9,968 nt of DNA from an uncultured Lachnospiraceae bacterium (GTDB taxonomy: Bacteria > Bacillota > Clostridia > Lachnospirales > Lachnospiraceae). A program made the position numbers and the translations under genes. The stretch spans positions 1-9,968 of the forward strand of contig CAMNWW010000061.1 in the NCBI GenBank assembly GCA_946566415.1. The letters run 5' to 3'. The notes beneath the pieces are model-generated. The model had not been told where the DNA came from. It worked only from the letters and a program-made list of their open reading frames with translations, and did no database searches. Positions 1 through 6,186 of the stretch are shown here, in pieces (positions within the stretch are counted from its first letter, which is position 1; every line of letters begins with the position of its first letter).

Positions 1-618
1 CTTTACCCGCATCACACATTCTGTCGTCACGCCTGCCATCGTCAGGCCGATTACAGGCTTGTCCGTTTTGTAGGATGTCCGCTCCCTCATTTCCACCATA
101 CCTGTGACTGCGCCAACCCCTGCGGAAAAAATTGGAATCGTGATGGAATTTAAGCCGCAGATATCACAGATAGAAGGAATCATTACAATATCGCGGGAGC
201 CTACATAATCTCCAAAACAGGCGGAGCCACAGGCAATTGTCGATACCATAACCTTCGGAAATCCAATAGGCAGCGCCTGCATGGCCGCCGTAGACATTGC
301 ACTTCCCTGTCCTCCGCCTAATGACAAAACTCCCTGTACCCGCTTCTCCTCATAAAGCCGTAGCAGCATACTTCTCAGACCTTTTGTCATAGCTTTCTGA
401 AGCGCCGCTTTTCCGTTCTTTCTATAAGCCTCCAGATCCTCGACTCCACCCAGCTTTAGTATCTCATGCCGGGTAATGTCCGGGCGGATCACAGGCTCGA
501 ACAGCATACCTGAATCTAAAATGAGCGCCTGATGCCCGGACTCTTCAATCTTTTCTTTTAAAAAAGCCGTCTCAGGCCCTTTTGTATCCAATGTAGCGAT
601 TACTCCTATAACAGCCAT
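1..618 (-). CDS. Tm-1-like ATP-binding domain (UPF0261) protein, 3' end missing
   Basis: The first 206 codons are present and the gene runs off the left edge (family members are usually about 400 residues). The protein starts MAVIGVIATLDTKGPETAFL, the typical N-terminus of the UPF0261/Tm-1-like family. A glycine-rich LGGGQGSAMST segment follows near residue 100, then VSTIACG and a DICGLNSI segment near residue 155, all positioned as in the family. The domain binds ATP in plant Tm-1; bacterial members have no firm biochemical role. The ATG at 618-616 is preceded by AGGAGTGG. Only 22 bases separate it from the stop of the metallo-hydrolase upstream, so it is the last visible gene of the lrgAB-hydrolase operon. 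Family assignment is confident; function is open. Confidence 0.86.
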   Translation of the reverse strand, partial: MAVIGVIATLDTKGPETAFLKEKIEESGHQALILDSGMLFEPVIRPDITRHEILKLGGVEDLEAYRKNGKAALQKAMTKGLRSMLLRLYEEKRVQGVLSLGGGQGSAMSTAAMQALPIGFPKVMVSTIACGSACFGDYVGSRDIVMIPSICDICGLNSITIPIFSAGVGAVTGMVEMRERTSYKTDKPVIGLTMAGVTTECVMRVK

Positions 619-640
619 TTTTCCACTCCTTCACATTTCT

Positions 641-1441
641 CTATAAGCCTAATACCGGGGTCTTTTCAAATCGTTCAACCAGAGAAGGCTCATGTGTCGG
701 CAGGATAAAATTCGTATCCGGACATCTTCTCTTAATCTCCCGGACACTTTCCCACCAATCCGTCAAGCTGACAAATCGCGCAGAAGGAGTAACGTCATAT
801 AAAATATCCGGAATGGGTTTCAGATTGTCCATCAAAAATACCGCGTCTCCAATCAAATGATACGTGCCTTCCTTTGTGTCTACTTCCACAGCCTGATGTC
901 CTGGAGAATGACCAGGCGTCGGATATACTCTTACTCCGGGAACAATCTTGGCCTCTCCGTCTATCAGTTCAAATTCACAGCCTATAAAAGGCGCCTCCAG
1001 CCCCAGCTCCTTGTATTCATATGATTTATAGTAAAGCGGGAGCGGATGCATCGCAAATTCATACTCTTTTCTCTGTGCGTAGTACTGTGCATTTACAAAT
1101 TCCTTCATATAAAAAGTATGATCCCAGTGCAGATGTGTAAAAATAATTTTCTTAACATCCTCTGGTTTATACCCCGCTTTTCTGACTGCCGCCGGCATTG
1201 CCTGATCCAAAAGCTGCTCGGAACCAGGATGATGATATGTATTGGCACGATCCGTGTCTGCCATTCCTGTATCTACCAAAATCAGCTCGTCGCCTGTATT
1301 TAACAAATAGGCGTACACCGGAAGCTGTCTGTCCTCACTGGATACATTTTGATAATATTTGTGTGTAGACGGATGGTAGTGATATGTCTTCGGATTCGAT
1401 GTACAAAATCCAGAATTTAAAGGTGTGATTGTAATACTCAT
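641..1441 (-). CDS. Metallo-beta-lactamase-fold hydrolase, N-acyl-homoserine-lactonase-like
   Basis: A cytoplasmic 266-residue protein with no signal peptide. The dinuclear metal site is complete: H103-x-H105-x-D107-H108 in THLHWDH, H178 in TPGHSPGH, bridging D199 in IGDAVF, and H250 in LPTHEP. The HLHWDH form and the length fit the AHL-lactonase branch of the superfamily, so hydrolysis of a lactone or another ester is the best guess. Quorum-sensing lactones are an unlikely natural substrate in this context, and a lactone from the neighbouring sugar pathway is an alternative. The ATG at 1441-1439 has GGAGGAA just upstream; that ribosome binding site lies at the end of a repeated hairpin element. 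The gene sits between lrgB and the UPF0261 gene on the same strand and is probably cotranscribed. Confidence 0.9.
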   Translation of the reverse strand: MSITITPLNSGFCTSNPKTYHYHPSTHKYYQNVSSEDRQLPVYAYLLNTGDELILVDTGMADTDRANTYHHPGSEQLLDQAMPAAVRKAGYKPEDVKKIIFTHLHWDHTFYMKEFVNAQYYAQRKEYEFAMHPLPLYYKSYEYKELGLEAPFIGCEFELIDGEAKIVPGVRVYPTPGHSPGHQAVEVDTKEGTYHLIGDAVFLMDNLKPIPDILYDVTPSARFVSLTDWWESVREIKRRCPDTNFILPTHEPSLVERFEKTPVLGL

Positions 1442-1443
1442 AT

Positions 1444-1533
1444 TTCCTCCAATCTATCGCCGCCAGGCGATTTTATTCAGGTACCCCGAGTGTACACGAG
1501 GGGGTTCCTCCAATCTATCGCCGCCAGGCGATT
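1444..1533. repeat. Two direct copies of a 29-bp hairpin-plus-RBS unit
   Basis: Positions 1444-1472 and 1505-1533 are identical over 29 bases, with a period of 61 bp. Each copy holds the inverted repeat ATCGCC-GCCA-GGCGAT and, read on the minus strand, ends in GATTGGAGGAA. The downstream copy (1444-1472) supplies the ribosome binding site of the metallo-hydrolase gene. In the other copy (1505-1533), GGAGGAA is followed by CCCCCTCG and no start codon, so it is an orphan site. The pattern is that of a tandem duplication or slippage event inside the gap between lrgB and the hydrolase gene. Confidence 0.85.
1456..1506 (-). repeat. Intergenic hairpin element, copy 1
   Basis: Read on the minus strand, this holds AACCCC, an imperfect palindrome around GTGTACAC flanked by CCCC and GGGG, then CCTGAAT, AATCGCC, a TGGC loop and GGCGAT. 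The same order (AACCCC, a short GC-rich block, CCTGAAT, AATCGCC, loop, GGCGAT) recurs at 4546-4590 in the gap between mglA and mglC, with different loop and spacer bases. A stem kept while its loop changes suggests an RNA-level structure or a small dispersed repeat family. I cannot name the family. Confidence 0.6.
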
Positions 1534-2214
1534 CTAATATAATAAAACAGCGATTCCAACAAGTATAATGCCCGACAGGCACATGGACAGGCTCGCCATA
1601 GCCGCCTGTTCCTCTCCAAGTTCAAGTGCTCTTACCGTCCCTAGTGCATGACAGCTCGTTCCCAGGCTTACGCCTGCCGCCACCGGATCAGACAGCTTCA
1701 AAAACCGAATCAGATACGGAGACAATAAAAGCCCCGTAATTCCGGTGATGGAGACACACGCTATTGTAATCGAAGGAATTCCCCCGATCATTTCCGAAAC
1801 AGCTATAGCAAATGGACCTGTCACGGACTTTGGCAGAATCGTCATCGTCATCTGCTCTTCCATCCCCAATACCCTGCACAAAACTACCGTGCTGACAATC
1901 GCTGTCACTGTGCCCGCCGCGCAGCCTGCCGCAACAGGCAGCCAATTTCGCCGCAGACTTCCGATTCTTCGATACACCATCATCGCCAGGATACACGTAA
2001 CCGGCGACAGCATCACATGAATCAGATTTCCCCCTTTTTGATAATCCTCCAGAGATATATTCGCCACACTAAGAAACAGACAGATAGAAACAAGCGAAAA
2101 CACGAGGGGATTAAAAAAAAGACTGTCTTTTTTCTTTTTCAGCGCTCCGGCCATAGCATAGACCACACAGGTGAGCGTCAGGCCGAACATCGGAGACGAG
2201 GTTATCTCTTTCAT
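1534..2214 (-). CDS. lrgB: LrgB/CidB-family integral membrane protein
   Basis: A 226-residue polytopic membrane protein, the usual LrgB length. The C-terminal half has the family core, LPKSVTGPFAIAVSEMIGGIPS, here split as LPKSVT, PFAIAVSE and IGGIPS, followed by GTSCHALGTVRALE, matching the conserved SHxxGTxxA region. An upstream in-frame start would add 30 residues but would sit inside lrgA. The ATG at 2214-2212 is preferred: it lies two bases after the lrgA stop and has GGGAGGGG about 10 bases upstream. Classical work links LrgAB/CidAB to murein hydrolase control, while Bacillus PftAB and plant PLGG1 show small-carboxylate transport (pyruvate; glycolate/glycerate). With catabolic genes nearby, carboxylate transport is my preferred inference. 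Confidence 0.92.
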   Translation of the reverse strand: MKEITSSPMFGLTLTCVVYAMAGALKKKKDSLFFNPLVFSLVSICLFLSVANISLEDYQKGGNLIHVMLSPVTCILAMMVYRRIGSLRRNWLPVAAGCAAGTVTAIVSTVVLCRVLGMEEQMTMTILPKSVTGPFAIAVSEMIGGIPSITIACVSITGITGLLLSPYLIRFLKLSDPVAAGVSLGTSCHALGTVRALELGEEQAAMASLSMCLSGIILVGIAVLLY

Positions 2215-2216
2215 TA

Positions 2217-2588
2217 TTAATCTGCCCCTCCCTTCATAAGACGTCTGACAAAAACTACTGTGTAATAGCTGGAGATTAGTGTTAACACAAATGAAAGCAG
2301 ACAAATTAACAGTATCTTTACCACATGCTGCCGGATAATATCAAAATACTCCAACATACCCACAGAAACAGGAATATAGAAAAAGGCCATATTGTCCAGA
2401 AGGAAATCCCCCGCCTCTTTTATTTTCTCTTCCTTCAGAAGACCGCATATCAGTAGAAAAAATAAAAGCAGCATACTAACAATTCCGCTTGGGCATGTAA
2501 ACGGAAGTACTGCTGAAATCCCTTCTCCCGCCAGACATATACCAAAAATAATTCCTAGCTGGCATATCACTTTCAAACTTCTTACCAC
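2217..2588 (-). CDS. lrgA: CidA/LrgA-family holin-like membrane protein
   Basis: A 123-residue protein with about four hydrophobic segments (roughly residues 7-27, 34-50, 65-82 and 88-113) and a basic C-terminus. The family pattern is visible as FTCPSGIVSMLLLFFLL near residues 30-46 and FYIPVSVGMLEY near residues 70-81. It is predicted to partner LrgB, whose gene follows two bases after its stop. The start is GTG at 2588-2586, preceded by GGAG four bases upstream; no better start is seen. It is the first gene of the minus-strand operon and diverges from gntR across 78 bases. I see no convincing minus-strand promoter there, although one must lie in or near this gap. Confidence 0.9.
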   Translation of the reverse strand: MVRSLKVICQLGIIFGICLAGEGISAVLPFTCPSGIVSMLLLFFLLICGLLKEEKIKEAGDFLLDNMAFFYIPVSVGMLEYFDIIRQHVVKILLICLLSFVLTLISSYYTVVFVRRLMKGGAD

Positions 2589-2596
2589 CTTTCTCC

Positions 2597-2611
2597 AATT
2601 TTTACAAAATT
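2597..2611. promoter_or_regulatory. Palindrome overlapping the gntR -35 box
   Basis: AATTTT-TAC-AAAATT is a perfect 6-bp inverted repeat with a 3-bp centre. It ends on the first base of the gntR -35 box and lies just upstream of the lrgA ribosome binding site. That position could let one bound dimer affect both divergent genes. It contains one TACAA half-site (2603-2607) of the motif found at 7329-7339, but not the full motif. AT-rich palindromes arise easily by chance, so this is tentative. Confidence 0.3.
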
Positions 2612-2639
2612 TGACTTTTTTTAAATTCTCCGCTATAAT
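2611..2639 (+). promoter_or_regulatory. Sigma-A-type promoter of gntR
   Basis: TTGACT at 2611-2616 and a perfect TATAAT at 2634-2639 are separated by 17 bp. The predicted transcription start is near 2646, giving a leader of about 20 bases that carries GGAG at 2659-2662 ahead of the gntR start. Confidence 0.87.
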
Positions 2640-2666
2640 TCAGGAAACAAAACCTTTTGGAGTGTT

Positions 2667-3416
2667 ATGAATATGAAGCCAAAAAGCCCTGCGCAAACCA
2701 ATACTATTTCTGATATGGTATATGAACAATTACTTCAGCAAATCATTTCCGGACGTTACAAGCCCGGAGACCGGATTCCTCCTGAAAATGAACTGCGGGA
2801 GGAATTTAATATCAGCCGTAATACTCTCCGGACCGCTCTTAATAAGCTGAACACCCTGGGCATTCTTGAAACCCGCCGCGGGGACGGAAGCTATGTAAAA
2901 AAGCTCGGCATGCAGATGTATCTGAATTCCTTCATTCCCGCCATGCTTATCAGTGAAGACAGTCTGATGGAGCTTATGCAGCTGCGTAAGGCCATTGAGG
3001 TCGCCGCGGCACGTCTGGCCGCAGAACGTGTAACTCCTGAGGACATTACTGCATTAGAGAGGGCCTATGAATCCTCTACGCTGGCCGGTGAAAATATGAA
3101 AGCCTATGCCAAGACCACCATTGATTTTCATCTTCAGATAGCTGTCGTTTCCAAAAACCAGATATTTTCCACTATGATGGAGATGATCAAGCATATTCTC
3201 ACCTCCAAGATGGAAAGCTTTTTAATCTATTCCAGAAATGACAGAAATTCAACCTATTATCATTTTATGATTCTGCAGGCCATTAAGAATAAAAAGCCTG
3301 ACGAGGCCGCCTACCTGATGGACCAGCACATGAATTTCCTTGTAGACCAGGTTCGGATTTACAATGATTATGTAAAAATTCATCCCGAATTTTTGACCAA
3401 ATATTCCGACGTCTGA
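2667..3416 (+). CDS. GntR-family transcriptional regulator, FadR subfamily (FCD domain)
   Basis: A 249-residue DNA-binding protein. Residues about 13-78 form the GntR winged helix-turn-helix: SDMVYEQLLQQIISGRYKPG, PPENELREEFNISRNTLRTAL, then the wing GILETRRGDGSYV. Residues about 92-235 form an all-helical FCD ligand domain. H155, H199 (YYHFMILQAI) and H221 (MDQHMNFL) match the three histidines that usually bind a metal. The aspartate normally found four residues before the first histidine is Thr151 here, although Asp153 is nearby. FCD regulators generally sense sugar acids or other carboxylates and act as repressors. The ATG at 2667 has GGAG four bases upstream; a second ATG at 2673 is equally usable. 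It is the only regulator in the window and the natural candidate for the flanking operons; its ligand is unknown. Confidence 0.93.
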   Translation: MNMKPKSPAQTNTISDMVYEQLLQQIISGRYKPGDRIPPENELREEFNISRNTLRTALNKLNTLGILETRRGDGSYVKKLGMQMYLNSFIPAMLISEDSLMELMQLRKAIEVAAARLAAERVTPEDITALERAYESSTLAGENMKAYAKTTIDFHLQIAVVSKNQIFSTMMEMIKHILTSKMESFLIYSRNDRNSTYYHFMILQAIKNKKPDEAAYLMDQHMNFLVDQVRIYNDYVKIHPEFLTKYSDV

Positions 3417-3442
3417 CAACCTTACATTTATGTAAACAGGTA

Positions 3443-3508
3443 CTGCATATATCTCTGTCCCGGCACATTTTTATGTGGCAGTGTACAGTGATATATGCAG
3501 CATTTTTT
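3443..3508 (+). terminator. Long hairpin terminator between convergent gntR and mglC
   Basis: CTGCATATATCTCTGT (3443-3458) pairs with ACAGTGATATATGCAG (3485-3500) with one mismatch. An inner stem, CACAT-TTTT-ATGTG, lies inside the loop. Six T residues at 3503-3508 follow on the plus strand, the layout of an intrinsic terminator for gntR. In the minus direction the stem is followed by TACCTGTTTAC, a poor U-tract, so termination of the mgl operon here is less certain. A second small palindrome, TTACAT-TT-ATGTAA, sits at 3422-3435. Confidence 0.8.
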
Positions 3509-3512
3509 ACGA

Positions 3513-4517
3513 TTATTTTTTCTTCAGATATTTCTGTGTATCAATCGCAACTGCAATCAGAATAATTCCGCCCTTCACTACGAACTGCATATAAGGACTT
3601 ACTCCAACATAATTCAACCCATAATTGATAACCTGGAACATGACTACGCCCGTTACTACGCCGCTGATACGTCCGATACCGCCGCGCATTGATACTCCCC
3701 CTACCACACAGGCGGCAATCGCATCCAATGCATATTCCGCTCCCAGGGCATTCGTTACGCTTCCGGTCCGGGCCGCCTCCAACGCGCCTGAGAACCCGTA
3801 GAGTAGTCCTGCTATCAGGTATATAATCAGGATTCCCTTTACAATATTAACGCCGCAGACCGCCGCCGCTTCGGAATTGCCGCCGATCGCATACATATTT
3901 TTCCCGATTTTGGTCTTATTCCATACCACCCACATAATTCCCGCGCAGGCAATCGCATACAGCATAATGAAGGGTACACGGAAATTCCAGATATAAAACC
4001 CGCCCTGTGCAAAGGTGATAAAAACCGGATCCATGCTTCCTACCGGAGAACCGTTTGACAATCCCTGGAAATATATGGAAAACAAGCCGTAAACCACTTG
4101 CTGTATGCCTAGAGAAGCAATAAAAGGAGCAACCTTTAATTTTGCGACAAAGAATCCGTGAAGCAGAGAAAATAACGCACAGAGCACCATTCCCAGTAAA
4201 ATCGGAAGAATAATGGGGAGACGCGGCATATCCTTGTAAATCCGAATCGAGGAGTCTACAGACTGCAGAAGCGACGCACAGATAACCGCCGACATACCGG
4301 CCATACGTCCCGCCGCCAGGTCAGTTCCCCCTAAAATAATAATCCCCGCTACTCCCAGCGCCAAAATCAGACGCGTAGAAGCCTGAGCCAGAATAAAGGA
4401 AAGATTCTGGATGTTCAGGAAGCTCGGCTCCATAACCACAATGACTCCCACCACAATCAACAGAATAATATAAATTGCATATTTTAATAAAAACTCTTTC
4501 GCTTTTGCTTTTTCCAT
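3513..4517 (-). CDS. mglC: MglC-type sugar ABC transporter permease
   Basis: A 334-residue inner-membrane permease of the RbsC/MglC (CUT2) class with about 8-10 hydrophobic segments. From memory, it follows E. coli MglC closely: LALGVAG, GTDLAAGRMAG, a cytoplasmic GKNMYAIGGNSEAAAVCGVN loop near residues 205-225, LDAIAACVVGGVSMRGGIG, VINYGLNYVGVSPY, and a basic C-terminus ending YLKKK. It would form the channel through which the sugar delivered by MglB is moved with MglA hydrolysing ATP. The ATG at 4517-4515 is preceded by AAGGAGGAG. It is separated from mglA by 71 bases that carry a hairpin element, and it is the last gene of the mglBAC operon. Confidence 0.94.
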   Translation of the reverse strand: MEKAKAKEFLLKYAIYIILLIVVGVIVVMEPSFLNIQNLSFILAQASTRLILALGVAGIIILGGTDLAAGRMAGMSAVICASLLQSVDSSIRIYKDMPRLPIILPILLGMVLCALFSLLHGFFVAKLKVAPFIASLGIQQVVYGLFSIYFQGLSNGSPVGSMDPVFITFAQGGFYIWNFRVPFIMLYAIACAGIMWVVWNKTKIGKNMYAIGGNSEAAAVCGVNIVKGILIIYLIAGLLYGFSGALEAARTGSVTNALGAEYALDAIAACVVGGVSMRGGIGRISGVVTGVVMFQVINYGLNYVGVSPYMQFVVKGGIILIAVAIDTQKYLKKK

Positions 4518-4545
4518 CTTTTCTCCTCCTTACATTGTAATTTTC

Positions 4546-4590
4546 ATCGCCGAATAGGCGATTAAATTCAGGGATCCCGTCCTCGGGGTT
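4546..4590 (-). repeat. Intergenic hairpin element, copy 2
   Basis: Read on the minus strand, this starts inside the mglA stop codon: AACCCC, GAGGACGGGAT, CCCTGAAT, TTAATCGCC, loop TATTC, GGCGAT. It shares AACCCC, CCTGAAT and AATCGCC/GGCGAT with the element at 1456-1506, while the loop and central block differ. The hairpin lies upstream of the mglC ribosome binding site, as copy 1 lies upstream of the site for the metallo-hydrolase. A role in RNA processing or translation coupling is possible but unproven. Confidence 0.6.
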
Positions 4591-6115
4591 ACAGGTACAT
4601 TGCGCAGTACCGCATAATTTCTTCCTGGCTGGTTTCTTTTGCATCTACGATGCCTGCCACGCGGCCGTTACTCATCACCAGAATCCGATCTGCCACTCCC
4701 AAAAGCTCCGGCATCTCCGAGGAAATAAAGATAATCGCTTTTCCTTTGGCAGCCAACTCATCCATTAATTTGTATATTTCATATTTTGCGCCGACGTCAA
4801 TACCACGGGTAGGTTCGTCCAGCATCAGCACCTCCGGCTCATTGAGAAGCCATCGCCCAATAATAACCTTCTGCTGATTTCCACCGGACAGATTGCCGAT
4901 CGCCTCCTTTTGATTCGGAGTTTTTACTTTCATGGAATCAATCACCCATTGTGTATCCTTTTCCATGCGCTTATCATTTACAAAGCCAAATTTACAATAA
5001 GCGCTGATATGTGAAATAATGGAATTAAAACAAATGTTCAGATCACTGAAAATTCCTGTCTGTCTCCGCTCCTCCGTCAAAAGGGCAAAATCATGTTTGA
5101 TCGCCTGCAGAGGGTTATTGACAGTAATTTCTTCTCCCTTATAAAATATTTTACCCGACTCTCGCCTGCGAAGCCCGAAAATAGTCTCTACAAGCTCTGT
5201 TCTTCCGGATCCCACAAGACCTGAAACTCCCAGAATCTCTCCCTCCCGGAGTTCAAAGGAAGCCTCTTTCACCGTCGGCATATAGGTTCCGGTCAGATTC
5301 TCCACCTTAAGTATCACGTTATCCGACGGGTGGTTCGTCTTTTCTGGAAAACGGTTAGACATCTCGCGTCCAACCATAAGGGAAACGATCTGGTCGAAAT
5401 TCATATCCTTCGCTTTTCCCGTATGTATCCAGGTTCCGTCCCGCATAACCGTAATTTCATCCGATATACGGAAAATCTCGTCCATTTTATGCGAAATATA
5501 AATCATGCCAAGCCCGCGCCCTCGGAGCTTGCCGATAATTTCAAATAAATGCTCCACTTCCTTTTCCGTCAAAGAGGAAGTCGGCTCGTCAAATATAATG
5601 ACTTTGGAATTATAGGAAACAGCTTTTCCTATTTCTACCATCTGTCTCTGGGACACTGACAAATCACCGATTTTCTGCTGCGGATCCACGTCAATATTTA
5701 AGTCGTCGAAGATTTGCTTTGTGTCCTCGTACATTTTATGATGGTCGATAAAGCCCTTTTTAATCGGAAAGCGCCCCAGCCAGATATTTTCCATAACGCT
5801 TCGCTGGAGCACCTGGTTGAGTTCCTGATGAACCATAGAAATCCCATGTTCCAACGCACTCTTCGGTCCCGTAAAATCAACCTCTTCCCCCTGATATATA
5901 ATCCTGCCGCCATCTTTATGATAGATACCGAACAGGCATTTCATCAGGGTAGATTTCCCAGCTCCGTTCTCTCCCATCAAGGCGTGTACGGAACCCGGCG
6001 CAAGCTGAAGGTGCACTCCGTTAAGCGCCTTTACACCCGGAAATTCTTTTGTAATATCAAGCATTTCCAATAAATACTGTTCGTTTGCCTGGATATCCTC
6101 CATTTCTTTCACCAC
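4589..6115 (-). CDS. mglA: MglA-type sugar ABC transporter ATPase (two nucleotide-binding domains)
   Basis: A 508-residue cytoplasmic double ATPase that energises MglC. First domain: Walker A GENGAGKST (residues 48-56), signature LSVSQ near 151, Walker B VIIFDEPTSSL near 172. Second domain: a degenerate Walker A GLVGSGRTE near 299, as is normal for CUT2 ATPases, signature LSGGNQQ near 409, Walker B LMLDEPTRGID near 430. As recalled, the sequence tracks E. coli MglA almost throughout, for example KCLFGIY, QRSVMENIWLGR, DTQWVIDSMKVKTP and SSEMPELLG. The start is uncertain: two adjacent GTG codons (6115, 6112) and an ATG (6103-6101) are in frame. AGAAGG favours the second GTG, and GGTG six bases before the ATG could serve that one. 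It follows mglB after a 71-base gap holding a hairpin. Confidence 0.95.
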   Translation of the reverse strand: MVKEMEDIQANEQYLLEMLDITKEFPGVKALNGVHLQLAPGSVHALMGENGAGKSTLMKCLFGIYHKDGGRIIYQGEEVDFTGPKSALEHGISMVHQELNQVLQRSVMENIWLGRFPIKKGFIDHHKMYEDTKQIFDDLNIDVDPQQKIGDLSVSQRQMVEIGKAVSYNSKVIIFDEPTSSLTEKEVEHLFEIIGKLRGRGLGMIYISHKMDEIFRISDEITVMRDGTWIHTGKAKDMNFDQIVSLMVGREMSNRFPEKTNHPSDNVILKVENLTGTYMPTVKEASFELREGEILGVSGLVGSGRTELVETIFGLRRRESGKIFYKGEEITVNNPLQAIKHDFALLTEERRQTGIFSDLNICFNSIISHISAYCKFGFVNDKRMEKDTQWVIDSMKVKTPNQKEAIGNLSGGNQQKVIIGRWLLNEPEVLMLDEPTRGIDVGAKYEIYKLMDELAAKGKAIIFISSEMPELLGVADRILVMSNGRVAGIVDAKETSQEEIMRYCAMYL

Positions 6116-6126
6116 ACCTTCTTAAA

Positions 6127-6152
6127 ATGCGGACGGAACATTCCGCCCGCAT
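6127..6152 (-). terminator. Intercistronic hairpin between mglB and mglA (attenuator-like)
   Basis: On the minus strand ATGCGGGCGGAA pairs with TTCCGTCCGCAT across a 2-base gap. The only imperfection is a G-U pair in RNA, giving a stem of up to 12 bp. It is followed by just TTTTAAG, so it is at most a weak terminator. Such hairpins commonly protect or partly terminate binding-protein mRNA so that MglB exceeds MglA and MglC; that role is inferred here. Confidence 0.65.
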
Positions 6153-6186
6153 ACCTCGTCTTATTTTAAAATCACCTGTCCCGGCT

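Noticed and set aside
1444..1533. CRISPR-like repeat-spacer-repeat (two 29-bp repeats, 32-bp spacer)
   Set aside because: There are only two repeats, no cas genes, and the repeat includes a functional ribosome binding site; the inter-repeat sequence resembles part of the element at 4546-4590.
1444..1533. Insertion-sequence remnant or attachment site
   Set aside because: No transposase or integrase fragment and no target-site duplication are visible; the hairpin-repeat explanation covers the pattern.
2215..2304. Longer lrgB start adding 30 residues
   Set aside because: The extension lies inside lrgA, is not LrgB-like, and the ATG at 2214 has a strong ribosome binding site and normal family length.
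2648..2659. CAAAACCTTTTG as a firm GntR operator
   Set aside because: The arms are only 5 bp, it partly overlaps the ribosome binding site region, and it does not match the motif at 7329-7339; kept only as part of a low-interest observation.
4321..4644. A 107-codon minus-strand frame spanning the mglA end, the hairpin element and the mglC start
   Set aside because: It overlaps two well-supported genes in another frame, has Cys/Arg-rich low-quality composition and matches no family I recognise.
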